From: Symsagittifera roscoffensis
Lineage: Eukaryota; Xenacoelomorpha; Acoela; Convolutidae
NCBI RefSeq assembly: GCF_963678635.1
Contig: NC_087062.1
Coordinates: 61,547,584 to 61,611,583, forward strand
Reading direction: 5' to 3'
DNA: 64,000 nt
Position 1 is the first letter of the stretch. Each line of letters begins with the position of its first letter. Shown here piece by piece: positions 54,706-64,000 of this stretch. The notes under the pieces were generated by a model. That model was not told the DNA's origin. It saw only the letters and a list, made by a program, of their open reading frames with translations, and ran no database searches. The translations under genes were made by a program, and so were the position numbers.

Positions 54706-55122
54706 CAGGGGCGGATCTAGGATTTTCTCGAGGGAGGGGGGCAGATTTTCAAAAAATTTTCGAAAATTTTGTCTTTTTTTAGGTCGACCGAATTGATTTT
54801 TGAGCTCTCCCTAAGGTCGTTTTGATCCCTGTTTTGGCCAAATATTCTGCTGCGCCGCAGGCAAAATTCTGAAAAAAAAACAGTCCAAAAAAGGCATTTT
54901 TAGGCACTTTTTGAAAATCTTTGACCAATAAACCGAGTTTTTTCGTCGCGCGCTCCCCCCTCAAAATTAGTATAAATTGGCGCCAAAGGCGCCTTTAGAA
55001 AAATTTTAGGGTTTGTCGGCCAAAACTGGATTTCTTAAAAAGAACTGAAGGGGGGACTCTTTGGGTCGGCAGGGGGTCGAATCCCTGAGAGGGGCGTCCG
55101 CCCCCCTCTAAATCCGCCCCTG
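54706..55122 (+). mobile_element. hAT-like MITE, copy 2, 8-bp TSD with one mismatch
   Basis: Starts CAGGGGCGGATCTAGG and ends AATCCGCCCCTG, flanked by ATGTGACG (54698-54705) and ATGTGAAG (55123-55130). It is inserted between the RNase H and integrase parts of element D, in the opposite orientation to copy 1. Confidence 0.87.
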
Positions 55123-55129
55123 ATGTGAA

Positions 55130-55620
55130 GGATATTTGCCTTAAGATCAAAAATAACTTGTGGTAACTCTCCCATTGAGACAAGCAACCAATAATCGGAC
55201 TCACTGCTACCATCTCGGACGTGAAAACTTTTTTGAAGCGGCCAGGGACGTTTAGTTCCCCAGAGTTCGTGGCAGTCTGGTGGCGATGGCCAGAAATGGT
55301 GTGGTATATAGAAGCTCAAATATAAACCTAGAAACATTGTGCCCTAAACAATATTGGGATAGCTTACATGCCTAGAGAAGCAAATGTGTGCTTTCAACTG
55401 GATTTTTGGGGGCCTTTTTTATGCCCCACTGAATCCAAAAAACTTGGGCTAGTTTCTGCATATAGTTTTTCAAGATAGCCATAAGCATTGATTTGTAACA
55501 ACAAAATTTCCCAAAAAGTGCATAAATTTAACAAATTGGAACACAGGCTGCTAAGAGCGTTCAGTCAGCAGTCTAAAAAAACTATGTACTAACCTAATAA
55601 AAATAAGAAACTTTGGAAAA
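55130..55620 (+). pseudogene. Gypsy integrase relic, element D
   Basis: FLKRPGTFSSPEFVAVWWRW resembles the end of the zinc-binding domain. MPREANVCFQLDFWGPFLC, then TESKKLGLVSAYSFSR and ALICNN, match the core start with the first catalytic Asp in QLDFWGP. Later blocks are not reliable. The MITE at 54706-55122 separates this from RNase H. Confidence 0.6.
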
Positions 55621-56170
55621 ACCAGAAACAAGTGGTTGAGCATTAGCAGCATCGAGATTCTCATAAAACGGCATGAATACGAGAAGATGCTTGAAGACCA
55701 TCATAATCATGAAGCAAACACCCTCCTAATTTTTCAGGGGAACTAAAACCCAATCCCATACATTTTCATAATGCCTGTTTTTATCAAACATCAACTCTAG
55801 GCAAACATGCTGAGCAAGACATTTGAGGTTGAAAATAGTAACTGAACAAAACTTACGAAGCGGAAACAAGGCCGAAAATCTTTGAGCAGACCCCAGTTGC
55901 GCCGAAAAAAAAATTAAAAAAAAAAAAGTTTCGGGTCCCCTCCCTTGAAATTACCCTGTAGTAACTATTACCCACCCAGTAGTTAAATTTGATTTTTCAT
56001 GATATTGAGCATGTCAGCAGCTTAGCGTCATCAAAATCTCCTATATGATTAGTCCTAATTGAACCCGAGCTTGAATAAGTGATTCAATTGATTTTGATAA
56101 ACTAGTTAATAAGCCGAAAAAAGTCTAATAAGATAAGATTTGCTAATCGCAAGCGTAAGCACAAGACCAC
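55620..56170. other. Decayed stretch after element D
   Basis: No gene. A segment around GAGCATGTCAGCAGCTT (near 56007) resembles GAGCATCTCAGCAGCTT at 59024, and GAGCAGACCCCAGTTG (near 55887) resembles GAGCAGACACAAGTTG near 58232. A diverged repeat family may thus be shared by these places. Confidence 0.4.
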
Positions 56171-56174
56171 TACC

Positions 56175-56362
56175 TGCTCGTTAATCAGTCAGCTCTTACA
56201 GCCCCAATGGCAGATGAATGTCACCGAAGGTGACTAACCTAAAATCGAACTGACTAGGATATATAGTTAGTTTGAGTTCCTAGTTAATTCGAGTTTAGGT
56301 TAGTCGCCTTCGGTGACACTTATCTGCCAGTGGTGCTGTATCAGTTGACTAATTGACGGGCA
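56175..56362. repeat. Foldback element with arms of about 85 bp
   Basis: The left arm (about 56175-56259) and right arm (about 56278-56362) are imperfect reverse complements. GGCAGAT.A.TGTCACCGAAGG and GACTAACCTAAA are kept on both, with scattered substitutions and a loop of about 18 bp. No duplicate in the window. Confidence 0.75.
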
Positions 56363-56780
56363 AGTGCCGGTGTTGTGTTCCATCTCTCGCTGTAAAACGA
56401 CAGTTTTGTTTTGCTGATATTGATTTACAGTGAGACATTTATTGGTCGAAAAAACTTTTGGGAACACGTTTGGAACCTTCATCACAACAAGAAAGCGAGA
56501 AACTTGGTGTTGGAAAATTTCTGAAATGCAGTTTTCTCATTGCACAGTTGTTTAAAACAAAGCGTTCTCTAGGTTCATTTCATGAGTTATTATTGCATCA
56601 ACTGTTTTCTTAACAACTATCGAAAAGCCGTGAAGGTACCAGCACCAAAGGTGAATCAAACAATATTTTTTTTGTGTTCATTGGTGTTCAGGATTTCATT
56701 AAAACAACGTTTCTTCTGGTGTTTTGCAATGATGATTATTGCATGAAAAATAATCAGAGGAATAGCACTTAGATTAGCAC

Positions 56781-57245
56781 TTAGAATAGCACATCAGAGA
56801 ATAAAAAGAAGCTCAAAGATTGAAACACTTTCTGCAGTTTTCTCAGTTTAGATTGATCATGGAGTTTTTGAAGTCTTTTTTGATCAACATAATCAACCAC
56901 TTCCGCCGCGGGAAACTGTCTACTAATTCTTTCATCAGTCAAGCCAGTTGCTTTCTTATATGGTTGTCTGGTTGAGGTTGACAACTAAAACCTTGGCTTC
57001 TCGAACCAACCGCTCTCGGTAACTGTTCAAAATGGCCTCCGTTTCCTTTCAACACCGTGTAAAAACGTCTCTGTAAGTTTCTGCTCTCCTATAATTTGAT
57101 TGATAAGACTTTCTTTTTGTCCCGACAGGATATTGGGCGACTTTTGTTTAACGTGCTTCCAAATCAGTTCTTCAATTGATGCTGGATCCAATTTACTTCT
57201 AATGTTGTTGAACGACTGGGCTGCAGCGGGTTGAGCTAAGAAGAT
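56781..57245 (-). pseudogene. Unidentified coding relic
   Basis: The - strand reads through two stops in one frame: AQPAAAQSFNNIRSKLDPAS, EELIWKHVKQKSPNILSGQK, then after the stops STSTRQPYKKATGLTDERIS and FPAAEVVDYVDQKRLQKLHD. The composition is protein-like and non-repetitive, unlike the surrounding AT-rich DNA. I cannot name a family. It may be a transposase or host-gene fragment. A MITE begins 16 bp beyond its 5' end at 57262. Confidence 0.4.
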
Positions 57246-57261
57246 ACTGGATCATGATGAC

Positions 57262-57545
57262 CAGGGGCGATTCTCGAGGAGGGGGGATTTTCCAGAAAAA
57301 TTCGAAAGTTTTGTCGACCTTTTTTTAGGTCGATCAAATTGATTTTTTGAACTCTACCAAGTCACAATAAAGACCCAATTTTGACCAAATTTGCTGCAGG
57401 CGTTTTTAGGCGTTATTTTGAAAATTTTGCTTTTTTGTGCGCGCTCACGTTTTTTCAAATCAATTAACATTAACTCCCATTTATAAAAATTTATGTCTTT
57501 GTAATGAGAAAATGTCGTTTTCGGCCCTAGCCATGATTGGCCACA
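57262..57545 (+). mobile_element. hAT-like MITE, copy 3, right end lost
   Basis: Starts CAGGGGCGATTCTCGAGG and continues with the same internal sequence as copy 2 (TTTTGTCGACC, GCGCGCTCAC, TTTTCGGCC). The right inverted repeat is not recognisable. Confidence 0.65.
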
Positions 57546-57673
57546 AGTAATGGGGAGTTTTTGTTTCATCCTGTTTTGTTATTTGTTGAACTCGCGGTAC
57601 AAATTTGAACCAACTTGAAAACAAGCAATCAAATCTCATCTATCTATTATGATGAAAAATGTTTAAAGAACCC

Positions 57674-57750
57674 AAAAAGTAATAGCCAGAAGAACATGAA
57701 TCAGGTAAAACCTTTTTACCTGATTCATGTTCTTCTGGCTATTACTTTTT
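57674..57750. repeat. Perfect 37-bp palindrome with 3-nt loop
   Basis: 57674-57710 and 57714-57750 are exact reverse complements around the loop CCT; the arms contain AGTAATAGCCAGAAGAACAT. A perfect arm of this length is unlikely by chance and is usually unstable, so it is probably young. Confidence 0.9.
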
Positions 57751-58440
57751 TAATTTACAAAAATTATTTGCTCATTTTTTAATTTTATTTTGAACATTTT
57801 TTTTTCAATCATTTTGTCTACAATTAAATCAGAAAAATATTGTTTTTATGCTTTGTTCAAAGCGACTACAAACTAAAAAAAATCATCAAAATTCTAGTAT
57901 TTCAGAATTTCGATGCGCACTTTTTATTTTGTTTCAGTAAATGAGAAGAAGTTTTTAGAAACAGAGTCGAAGCGGAGCTTCGCGTCACTTGCTATGCAAA
58001 AATAACATGGAAAACGTAACAAATCGAAAAAAAAAGAAAAAGAAAAAAAGAAAAAGTTTAAAAAATATAAAAAACTAGGTCTGCAAAAAAAATTGAAAAA
58101 TTAAATTTCTTGATGTGTCTTGATAAAAACTTCTTTTTTTAGAAAATTTTTGATATTATACCAGAAATTTTTTTAAAAAAAACTGGCAACGAAACAAAGC
58201 TTACAAAAAAGCAACAAAGTCGACAACATTTGAGCAGACACAAGTTGATCCAAAAAAACTAAAATGTTTCAAGTTTCCCCTGATACTAGAATGAACAATA
58301 CTTGCCCTTGCAATGAAATATGTTTAAAGCACAATCAAAACAAGCATTTGTTGGCAATTTAGCTGACAAAACTTTAGCAGACAAAGAAAAAACCAACTAA
58401 TCATGTTTAACCGATTTTTTTTTCAATTGCACACGAACTG
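57751..58440. other. AT-rich stretch without gene
   Basis: Low-complexity A/T runs with no supported frame. A small GCGGAGCTTCGC hairpin lies near 57974. Confidence 0.5.
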
Positions 58441-58520
58441 AAAAAAAAGTCCGTCCGAGACGCGAACCCCAGACCTTAGGATGTAAATGCCATGGTGTTG
58501 CCCCTACGCCCATTAGAAAT
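58441..58520 (-). ncRNA. tRNA-like Pol III unit (tRNA relic or SINE head)
   Basis: On the - strand, TGGGCGTAGGGG (about 58498-58509) resembles an A box and GGTTCGCGTCT (about 58460-58470) a B box at tRNA-like spacing. CTGGG and CTCGG can form a T stem around GTTCGCGT. A T8 run at 58441-58448 follows directly, which is a good Pol III terminator. The 5' side gives no matching acceptor stem, so a functional tRNA is unlikely. A decayed tRNA or tRNA-derived SINE fits better. Confidence 0.5.
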
Positions 58521-59016
58521 GAAACTGAAAAAAGGGTTCAATGTTAAAGAAAAGACTTATCAAAACAACAGATTTAAAAAAAATGGCAGCCAAAAAAATG
58601 TTGTCATAAAAAACTTTGAGCTATAAAATTTTAAAATTTTTACTAAACACATAAGAAAAAGGAAAAGAAATTATTTTCGAAGCACGTAAAAGAATTTGAC
58701 TGAGATGGAATAACATAATCTAAAACCGTTTATTGGATAAAAAAAGTACAAATTGCAGAACTTTTAATTATAGTCAAATTTGTTAAAATAAAAAAAAACA
58801 TATGCTTCGGAAAGTAGGCCCAAAAAAACTGACCAGATGATAAACTTCGTTTTAGCAAAAATGAAAATAAATCGACGGAAACTTGGACAAAACCACGAAT
58901 ATATTTAGAAAAAAAACGATCTTTTTTCAAGAATTTTGTTTGAAACAAAGCTATTGTCTGAAACTAACTTCCCCTAATTACTACCTATATGATGGTAGTC
59001 TTTTTTAAATTTTCAA
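58521..59016. other. AT-rich stretch without gene
   Basis: The - strand frame 58730-58948 is AT-driven and not supported. No other structure seen. Confidence 0.45.
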
Positions 59017-59136
59017 GAAAATGAGCATCTCAGCAGCTTTGAAATTGTTCACAGAATAGTCATTTTTAGTAGGAATCGTGAATTTCACAGCTGCTGAGAT
59101 GCTCATTTTCCTACTAAAAATGACTATTCTATGAAC
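59017..59136. repeat. Interleaved inverted repeats in order X-Y-X'-Y'
   Basis: X (59017-59046) pairs with X' (59081-59110) and Y (59047-59073) pairs with Y' (59110-59136), one mismatch each. The order is interleaved, not nested as in an ordinary hairpin. A variant of X also occurs near 56000. Confidence 0.88.
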
Positions 59137-59660
59137 AAAGTTGTTTACGGGAACAAATGTTCAGTACCCGATTGCATACCCTTGCTTATCGCAAGGGTAA
59201 TCCCAAATATGAAGTCTAGAGAAGGACTTTTTCAAATGCTTCTGGTTTTTCTGCTCAGCTGGGAGCCCAATTTTGCTTTCAAAAAATAGTTATGGAAAAT
59301 TTGCAAAGTTACTTAACTTGAAAACTTAAAATCTTTAAACTTAAATCTTTAACTTTAAACTTAAAACCTGAAAATTTTTTGTGACCTAATTTTGAGCAAA
59401 CCACAAATGAATTGACAGTAAAACTATGAGCAAAAAACTAGAATATTAAGAAGTTACACTTCAATAAAAATTAATATAATTGTCAAAGTTCAATATGGGT
59501 TTAGTTATAAGGAAAATGGAAATTTTAACTTAACGTTCATTTCATAAGGTTCATGAGAAAAAGCTCATGTATTGATTCGCCGATAAAACAAAGAACTCTT
59601 TTTCAGTGAGATCATTTCTTTGTTGTCTATGATTTTCATAGAATAGGTTATGTATAAATT

Positions 59661-60067
59661 AAAGGCGAATCTAGGATTTTCTCGGGGGGGGGGGGGGGGG
59701 GGGGGGGGGGCGGATTTTCAAAAAATTTTGAAAATTTTGTCGACCTTTTTTTAGGTCGACCATATTGATTTTCTGAGCTCTCGTAAATCACTGAAAAGAC
59801 TGCCGCATGCAAAAATTAAAACAGGCCAAAAAAAGCGTTTTTAGGCAATTTTCGGAAAATTTGGGCCACCTGCGTTTTTTTTGGCGTGCGCTCCTCCCTC
59901 AAAAGTAAGTATATTTCGGCGCCAAGTGTCTATAAATTTTTTTTTTGGGTCAGTCAGCCAAAAATGGATAACTCAAAATAGTACAAAGAGGGGACTCTTT
60001 GGGTCGGCAGGGGGTCGAATCCCTGAATGAGGGTCGTCCGCACCCGACCACCCCCCTAAATCCGCTG
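59661..60067 (+). mobile_element. hAT-like MITE, copy 4, degenerate, with long G tract
   Basis: Starts AAGGCGAATCTAGGATTTTC and ends CCCCTAAATCCGC. It carries the family's internal blocks (TTTTTAGGTCGACC, GGGTCGGCAGGGGGTCGAAT) and a G run of more than 20 bases near 59684-59710. Left-flank sequence (TTTCTTTGTTGTCTAT...TATAAAT) recurs without a MITE near 62410, giving a possible empty-site relative. Confidence 0.75.
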
Positions 60068-60480
60068 GTAGTTCTGTTATACCAAAACCTGTTAAGGTGT
60101 AATTTGAAAAAAAAATAGTTGATAAAAACGTGGATCGAAAAATCTTAAAATTGAAATAACTTCTCTTAAGTTTTCTGTCGTTTTTAGATAAACAAAAACC
60201 GTACAGTCGGAGAGGTTATGCTGCTTGCACATCTGACCTCCGGTTGTATAGTTACGCTTTTGTAATTCAATAACTGTAAGAATACCTGTCTGTCATTTTG
60301 GCATCATTATTTTGCTTTTGATTGAGTAAATGTTACGATTGTGGCAGAAGGTGCATTTGTTGGTTTTCAATGGTTAATGAGGCCAGTTGCTAGATGTGAT
60401 AATGAGCAACCCGGGTGTACACTAGGGTCAAATTACTCTAATTGCGCCTTGGGTTGAATGGAATTATGGGTAGTAATCAA
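60068..60480. other. No gene seen
   Basis: Unremarkable AT-rich sequence; no supported frame or repeat. Confidence 0.45.
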
Positions 60481-60509
60481 CCAGGTGCGGCTAATGCGGA
60501 GAGAGGGAA

Positions 60510-60785
60510 TAAATGAAAGTCTCTGATTGGAAGAGACGGCCAGCCAATCAGCGAACAGAGAGGGTACAGATGTGAAAGAATGAGGTAAAGTTGAACTGGG
60601 GAAAGAATACAGAGAGGGAAAAAGAGCGAATAGGAGATAACAAAGGGGCTCCAATTCACTTCACTTAGTTACAGGAGGGATCGATCACTCTATGCTTGAG
60701 ACTAATTTCGCTTCAGTTGAGCTTCATTTTCCTATAAACTGATAAAAATCTTCACTTTAAACCAATCACGACGCTTTTTTCCATT
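60510..60785. promoter_or_regulatory. Loose cluster of CCAAT boxes
   Basis: CTGATTGG near 60524, CCAATCAGCG near 60544 and CCAATCACGA near 60761 lie in a slightly more GC-rich stretch. It could be a promoter or part of an element like the arrays at 18-23 kb. No associated gene is clear: the - strand frames at 60433-60654 and 60752-61006 have no recognisable content. Confidence 0.25.
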
Positions 60786-62100
60786 CTTTCTGTTCGGATA
60801 AGAGACGGAAAATAAAATAGTAACGTAAGAAGAAGAATTGACTCGGAAGATAGAAGCAAAGTAAATTCAGCACACAACAAACCATCGAACCCAACTAGAC
60901 CCGAATTGTTCACGCCTTTCGCAGTCCATATCTTCTCTTCTGGTACACTGAATGAATGTTGTTTGTAGTAGTTTCCAACCCAATACACTCGACAACACAC
61001 AAGCAAATTGTCTAGTTACCCCATCGCTCGACGACAATATATTAGACTGCCTCAATCACAGGTAACTAATTCAGATAGATTGTCATCAGTAAAAGAGGAC
61101 ACTTGATTGGAACCTTTGGAGCCTAACAGGGTAGGAGAAGCATCATTACGAAGTCATCCGAAACAGTAATTGCAGACCACACTCAAAAACCAACAGGCAG
61201 GTGTAAGAGCAAAAACTTTTCCAGGAGAATAATTAGATATTCGGATCTGCTACACTAAAAATAGAGAAGAAAAGAAGAAAAAATTCAGTCTGTGCTTGGA
61301 TCCAGTAGAAACAAAACGTGTGCCAGAGTGAAGTTACTTGATTATACCAGCAATTCCTGTAAAACTATATTGAGGTTGTGAAACTGGGGTGTATCATCAG
61401 CAGCTGATCAACATCTTCACTTCCTTTAAAGTCCCGAATTTTCTGCCACTGCGTTTCTTCACTTAGCAGTCTATACCAACACAGAAAGAGGCACAGACAA
61501 ACAAATTCCTACTCAAATCACATCAACTCGATTTATTTGACATTGCCCGGTCTAAGGTCAGTTCAATCAACGTCTAAAGAATGTAAAAATTTTTTATTTC
61601 ACGGGAAATACTGATTTTAATTTTCATATAGTAGTAGTTTTTGATTTTAAAGAGTCAATGAACGTAATTCAGACTCTTATATAGGTCGCAAAATTTTTTT
61701 TTTTTTTTTTCAGCAACTAAAAGTCTTGAAGCGTAATTTTTCACGGCTTGACTTCTGATTTATTTTAAAGTTCAGTTCGTTTTCTTTGTTAAAAGGAAAG
61801 CGAACTCCACTATCAAACAGCAAAACTGTAAAGGCCACGAAAAACGTGGTCAACTTCTTGTTTCGAAAATGGAATTTAGTTTTCAGGTTTCCCAGCAAAA
61901 TAAAAATATTACTTATTGATCCAGTTTTCTATTTTATCAAAAATTGCCAATCATGAATTGCTCTAAGAATCAAGAACATTAAGGCCATCAATTTTTTTAA
62001 ATGAATTTCGAAATTTTTTCAAAAAAAACAAATTCGTTTTTTCTGTCTGTTTACTTGCTTTTATTGACTCTTTTCCAACTGTTAGCTAGCTGTTTGAAAT
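60786..62100. other. No supported gene
   Basis: Mixed-composition sequence. Frames at 60752-61055 and 61710-61898 on the - strand show no domain and no second copy. No repeat shared with the rest of the window. Confidence 0.45.
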
Positions 62101-62121
62101 CCTAATTGTTTTTTCACGCCA

Positions 62122-62199
62122 TTATTCAAGTACTTCAACGACGGTTCGTACGCAAGCGAGTGCATTATCGTGGTAAAGCCACCATTTGGGTGCTCGTTT
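62122..62199 (-). pseudogene. Possible mariner-like transposase fragment, 25 codons
   Basis: The - strand reads KRAPKWWLYHDNALACVRT and then VVEVLE before a stop. W-x-x-HDNA-x-x-x is the block around the second catalytic Asp of Tc1/mariner transposases. Flanking sequence does not extend the match, so this is a short and uncertain relic. Confidence 0.3.
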
Positions 62200-62489
62200 T
62201 GCTTGAAAAACACCCGATTACAATGTTTTTCCTGAACTTTGGTGGTCTACGGAGAAATGTAACATTTAAAAGCTCAATTAAAGAAAGAGTACCAGATTTT
62301 GGTGTAATAGACACAAAAAGTTTTGGCGACGAAGTCTAGATACAAACTGAAAAAATTTGTAAAAAAAAAGTCAAGCTTTAACATTTTTTTCATAAGCATT
62401 GATTATTTTCTTTGTTGTCTATCATTTTCATAGACAAGGTAATTTATAAATGGCTAAACTATTGCACTTAAATTTCTCTTTAATTCTCT

Positions 62490-62515
62490 CTCTCACCCCC
62501 CCCCCCCCCCCCTCA
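62490..62515. repeat. Poly-C tract
   Basis: A run of about 20 C between CTCTCTCA and TCAACC. No G-tract partner is nearby. Confidence 0.85.
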
Positions 62516-62790
62516 ACCTTCAACCCGCAGTCTTAAAAACGGAAATAATCAAACCAATTTTTCAATTTTTCTCTACACTGAGGGAACATTTTTGGAATCT
62601 GAATCACAATTAATCGAGCTTCAAACTGGTGTATTACTCAACCTAATCTGACATTTTTTTGTTACGTTTAGATTTTACAAGAAAAAACTACCATGCACCA
62701 TAGTTTCTTCCCGCTCACTTTGCGAAGTATTGCAAGCATAAAATCATCCTTAATGTATTTCTGATTTAACAGCGTTTTCTTTCGTTTTAG

Positions 62791-62902
62791 AAATAACTCG
62801 CCTTGAGAACAAAAACTTTAATTGGAGGAGATTGTGGATACTATCGAGTTTGCAATCGGACGAAAAATCTCACAAGCTTTCCGATGAATATGCCACATAA
62901 AG
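62791..62902 (+). other. Candidate host exon between splice-like signals
   Basis: TTTTCTTTCGTTTTAG (acceptor-like) precedes 62791 and AAAG|GTAAGA (donor-like) follows 62902. One frame is open after its first stop and contains ATG-AAT-ATG near the 3' end (MNMPHK). It would suit a 5' exon with a late start codon. No neighbouring exon or domain supports it, so confidence is low. Confidence 0.2.
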
Positions 62903-63094
62903 GTAAGAATGCAGAAATATAGCCCTAAATAATGCAAAATTGAGATGCTGTTTTACTCCCTTACCCTAAGCAATCAAGCGCATCGCTGAAAAAAAAACGC
63001 CCAGAATGTTTGATAAATATTTCAAACTAAATCAATATAGCAATGCACTTAATTTCCTTGCATGCAATGGATCATGATGGACCTAAAAAGATTT

Positions 63095-63290
63095 TTCCAA
63101 GGGGCGGTTTTTTAAATATAAGCAATTTCACGACCTTTTTTGAGAGAAACCGAACTAAAAATGAGTATATGTTGTCACCCAAGGCGCCTTGAGTGTTTTG
63201 GGAGAGCTCGGGAAATCAATTTGGTTGGACTAGAAAAAAGTCCTAAAACAATTGAGTTTTTTTTTTGAAAATCTTACAACCGTCTCTTAA
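63095..63290 (-). mobile_element. hAT-like MITE, copy 5, fragment
   Basis: GGGGCGGTTTTTT near 63101, CAAGGCGCCTTGAG near 63180 and GAAATCAATTTGGTTGGACTAG near 63211 match the internal order of copy 1. The ends are lost. Confidence 0.5.
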
Positions 63291-64000
63291 TAATAATCAC
63301 TTTAAATTGCTAAGCCATTATAATAAATCCATTTTAAGACGATGTGTTCTATGATTGTGAACTTGACCAATGAATTTGATCTCACACTAGTGTAGCTTCT
63401 CTTTTCATTATTTCCACGCTCATTGACGGATAGTTCACAATAGAAATTATTACACTGAAATGTCGGCCCATTCCAAAGACTTCTTCTAGCTGGGAATAAA
63501 CACTAAATCAGTTGGGAAACAGGTTAATTTTAAAAATTATATGAGAATTTTTTTAAGTTGACAAAACCTTATCATTCAACTTTTTTATTCTGAACATTTT
63601 TCAAAATGGTTAGGAAAAACATCATGGGCCAACGATATGCACATAGTCGATTTTTCCCCTAAATATTAATCGGATGATTTGAAATGCAAAAAGAACATAT
63701 GCGAACTCATGAAAGTTGGCTGCACTCTTCTTTTTTGAGATATAACAGATCTTTGAGTGGCTTTTGAAAGCTACCCGTCAATTAGCAGAGTCGGCGACTG
63801 TCTTCTATTTCACACTGGAATATCCATCTATATTCCTCTAATAGTTCAATAAAACGTCTGCTCGGTGCCTTTTTTGCTTTGTTCACACGATAGAGCAGCT
63901 CATCAGCTGGAAGCAATGCCTAATTAGACCAGCAGCAGAAACAAGCAAAGAATAGCATAGCGAGACCTTCTGGACATAAACACTCTATCGTGGCAGATTC
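63291..64000. other. No gene seen; right edge
   Basis: No supported frame, repeat or RNA gene. Confidence 0.4.

Noticed and set aside
58441-58520. Functional tRNA gene
   Set aside because: The acceptor stem cannot be formed and the anticodon arm is unclear. It was kept only as a tRNA-like unit.
60433-61055. - strand frames of 60-84 codons as genes
   Set aside because: No domain, no second copy, no conserved start context; composition is not distinguishable from chance.

Overview
The window is AT-rich eukaryotic DNA, most likely from an invertebrate animal. It is packed with decayed transposable elements, and I found no convincing complete host gene. Codons are broken by stops and frameshifts almost everywhere. 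The recognisable families are Ty3/gypsy LTR retrotransposons, a non-LTR-type reverse transcriptase, a virus-like element with a protein-primed-type family B DNA polymerase, and hAT-like MITEs; all are animal-genome mobile DNA. There is no bacterial gene organisation. I cannot name the species.

Layout. (1) 0.87-14.5 kb: a reverse-transcriptase pseudogene on the + strand is split into two halves (about 875-1480 and 14210-14535) by a 12.5-kb Ty3/gypsy element lying on the - strand (about 1648-14202). That element has two diverged LTRs, a very long leader carrying at least 16 copies of a CGGAGGGTT motif, and a gag and pol full of frameshifts. Its integrase core has an internal deletion, and an unusually long coiled-coil-containing extension follows the integrase. 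(2) 14.5-24.3 kb: very AT-rich DNA with a 2.36-kb tandem duplication (19006-21370 and 21371-23750), arrays of CCAAT boxes, and several small - strand ORFs. One of these is an 83-residue zinc-finger-like ORF that lacks an ATG. (3) 23.0-48.2 kb: two macro-units of about 13.1 and 12.1 kb in direct tandem (about 23012-36117 and 36118-48230). Each holds a small - strand ORF, a CRE + CArG promoter array of exact 60-bp period, a DNA polymerase B pseudogene, a G-tract repeat and a decayed gypsy element. The first unit also has an internal tandem duplication, so there are three polymerase copies in all. (4) 47.8-55.6 kb: two head-to-tail copies of a different gypsy element. Its putative gag carries 99-bp (33-residue) tandem repeats, 3 units in one copy and 7 in the other. 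A solo LTR with a nested hAT-like MITE interrupts the first copy; a 200-N assembly gap and another MITE interrupt the second. (5) 55.6-64 kb: sparse AT-rich DNA with palindromes, a foldback element, MITE relics, a tRNA-like Pol III unit, a short mariner-like fragment and one weak candidate host exon.

How the parts fit. The most interesting block is the virus-like element of 17.6-26.6 kb and its copy at 36.1-39.8 kb. Small - strand ORFs sit downstream of CCAAT arrays. A divergent promoter of repeated CRE and CArG boxes lies between a - strand ORF and the + strand polymerase ORF. The polymerase copies are truncated inside the palm domain, because the next repeat begins before motifs B and C. 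Everything else is consistent with nested insertion followed by tandem duplication and decay. Because some stretches of the two macro-units look identical while others differ by several percent, either gene conversion or a haplotype mis-join in the assembly could explain part of the tandem structure.
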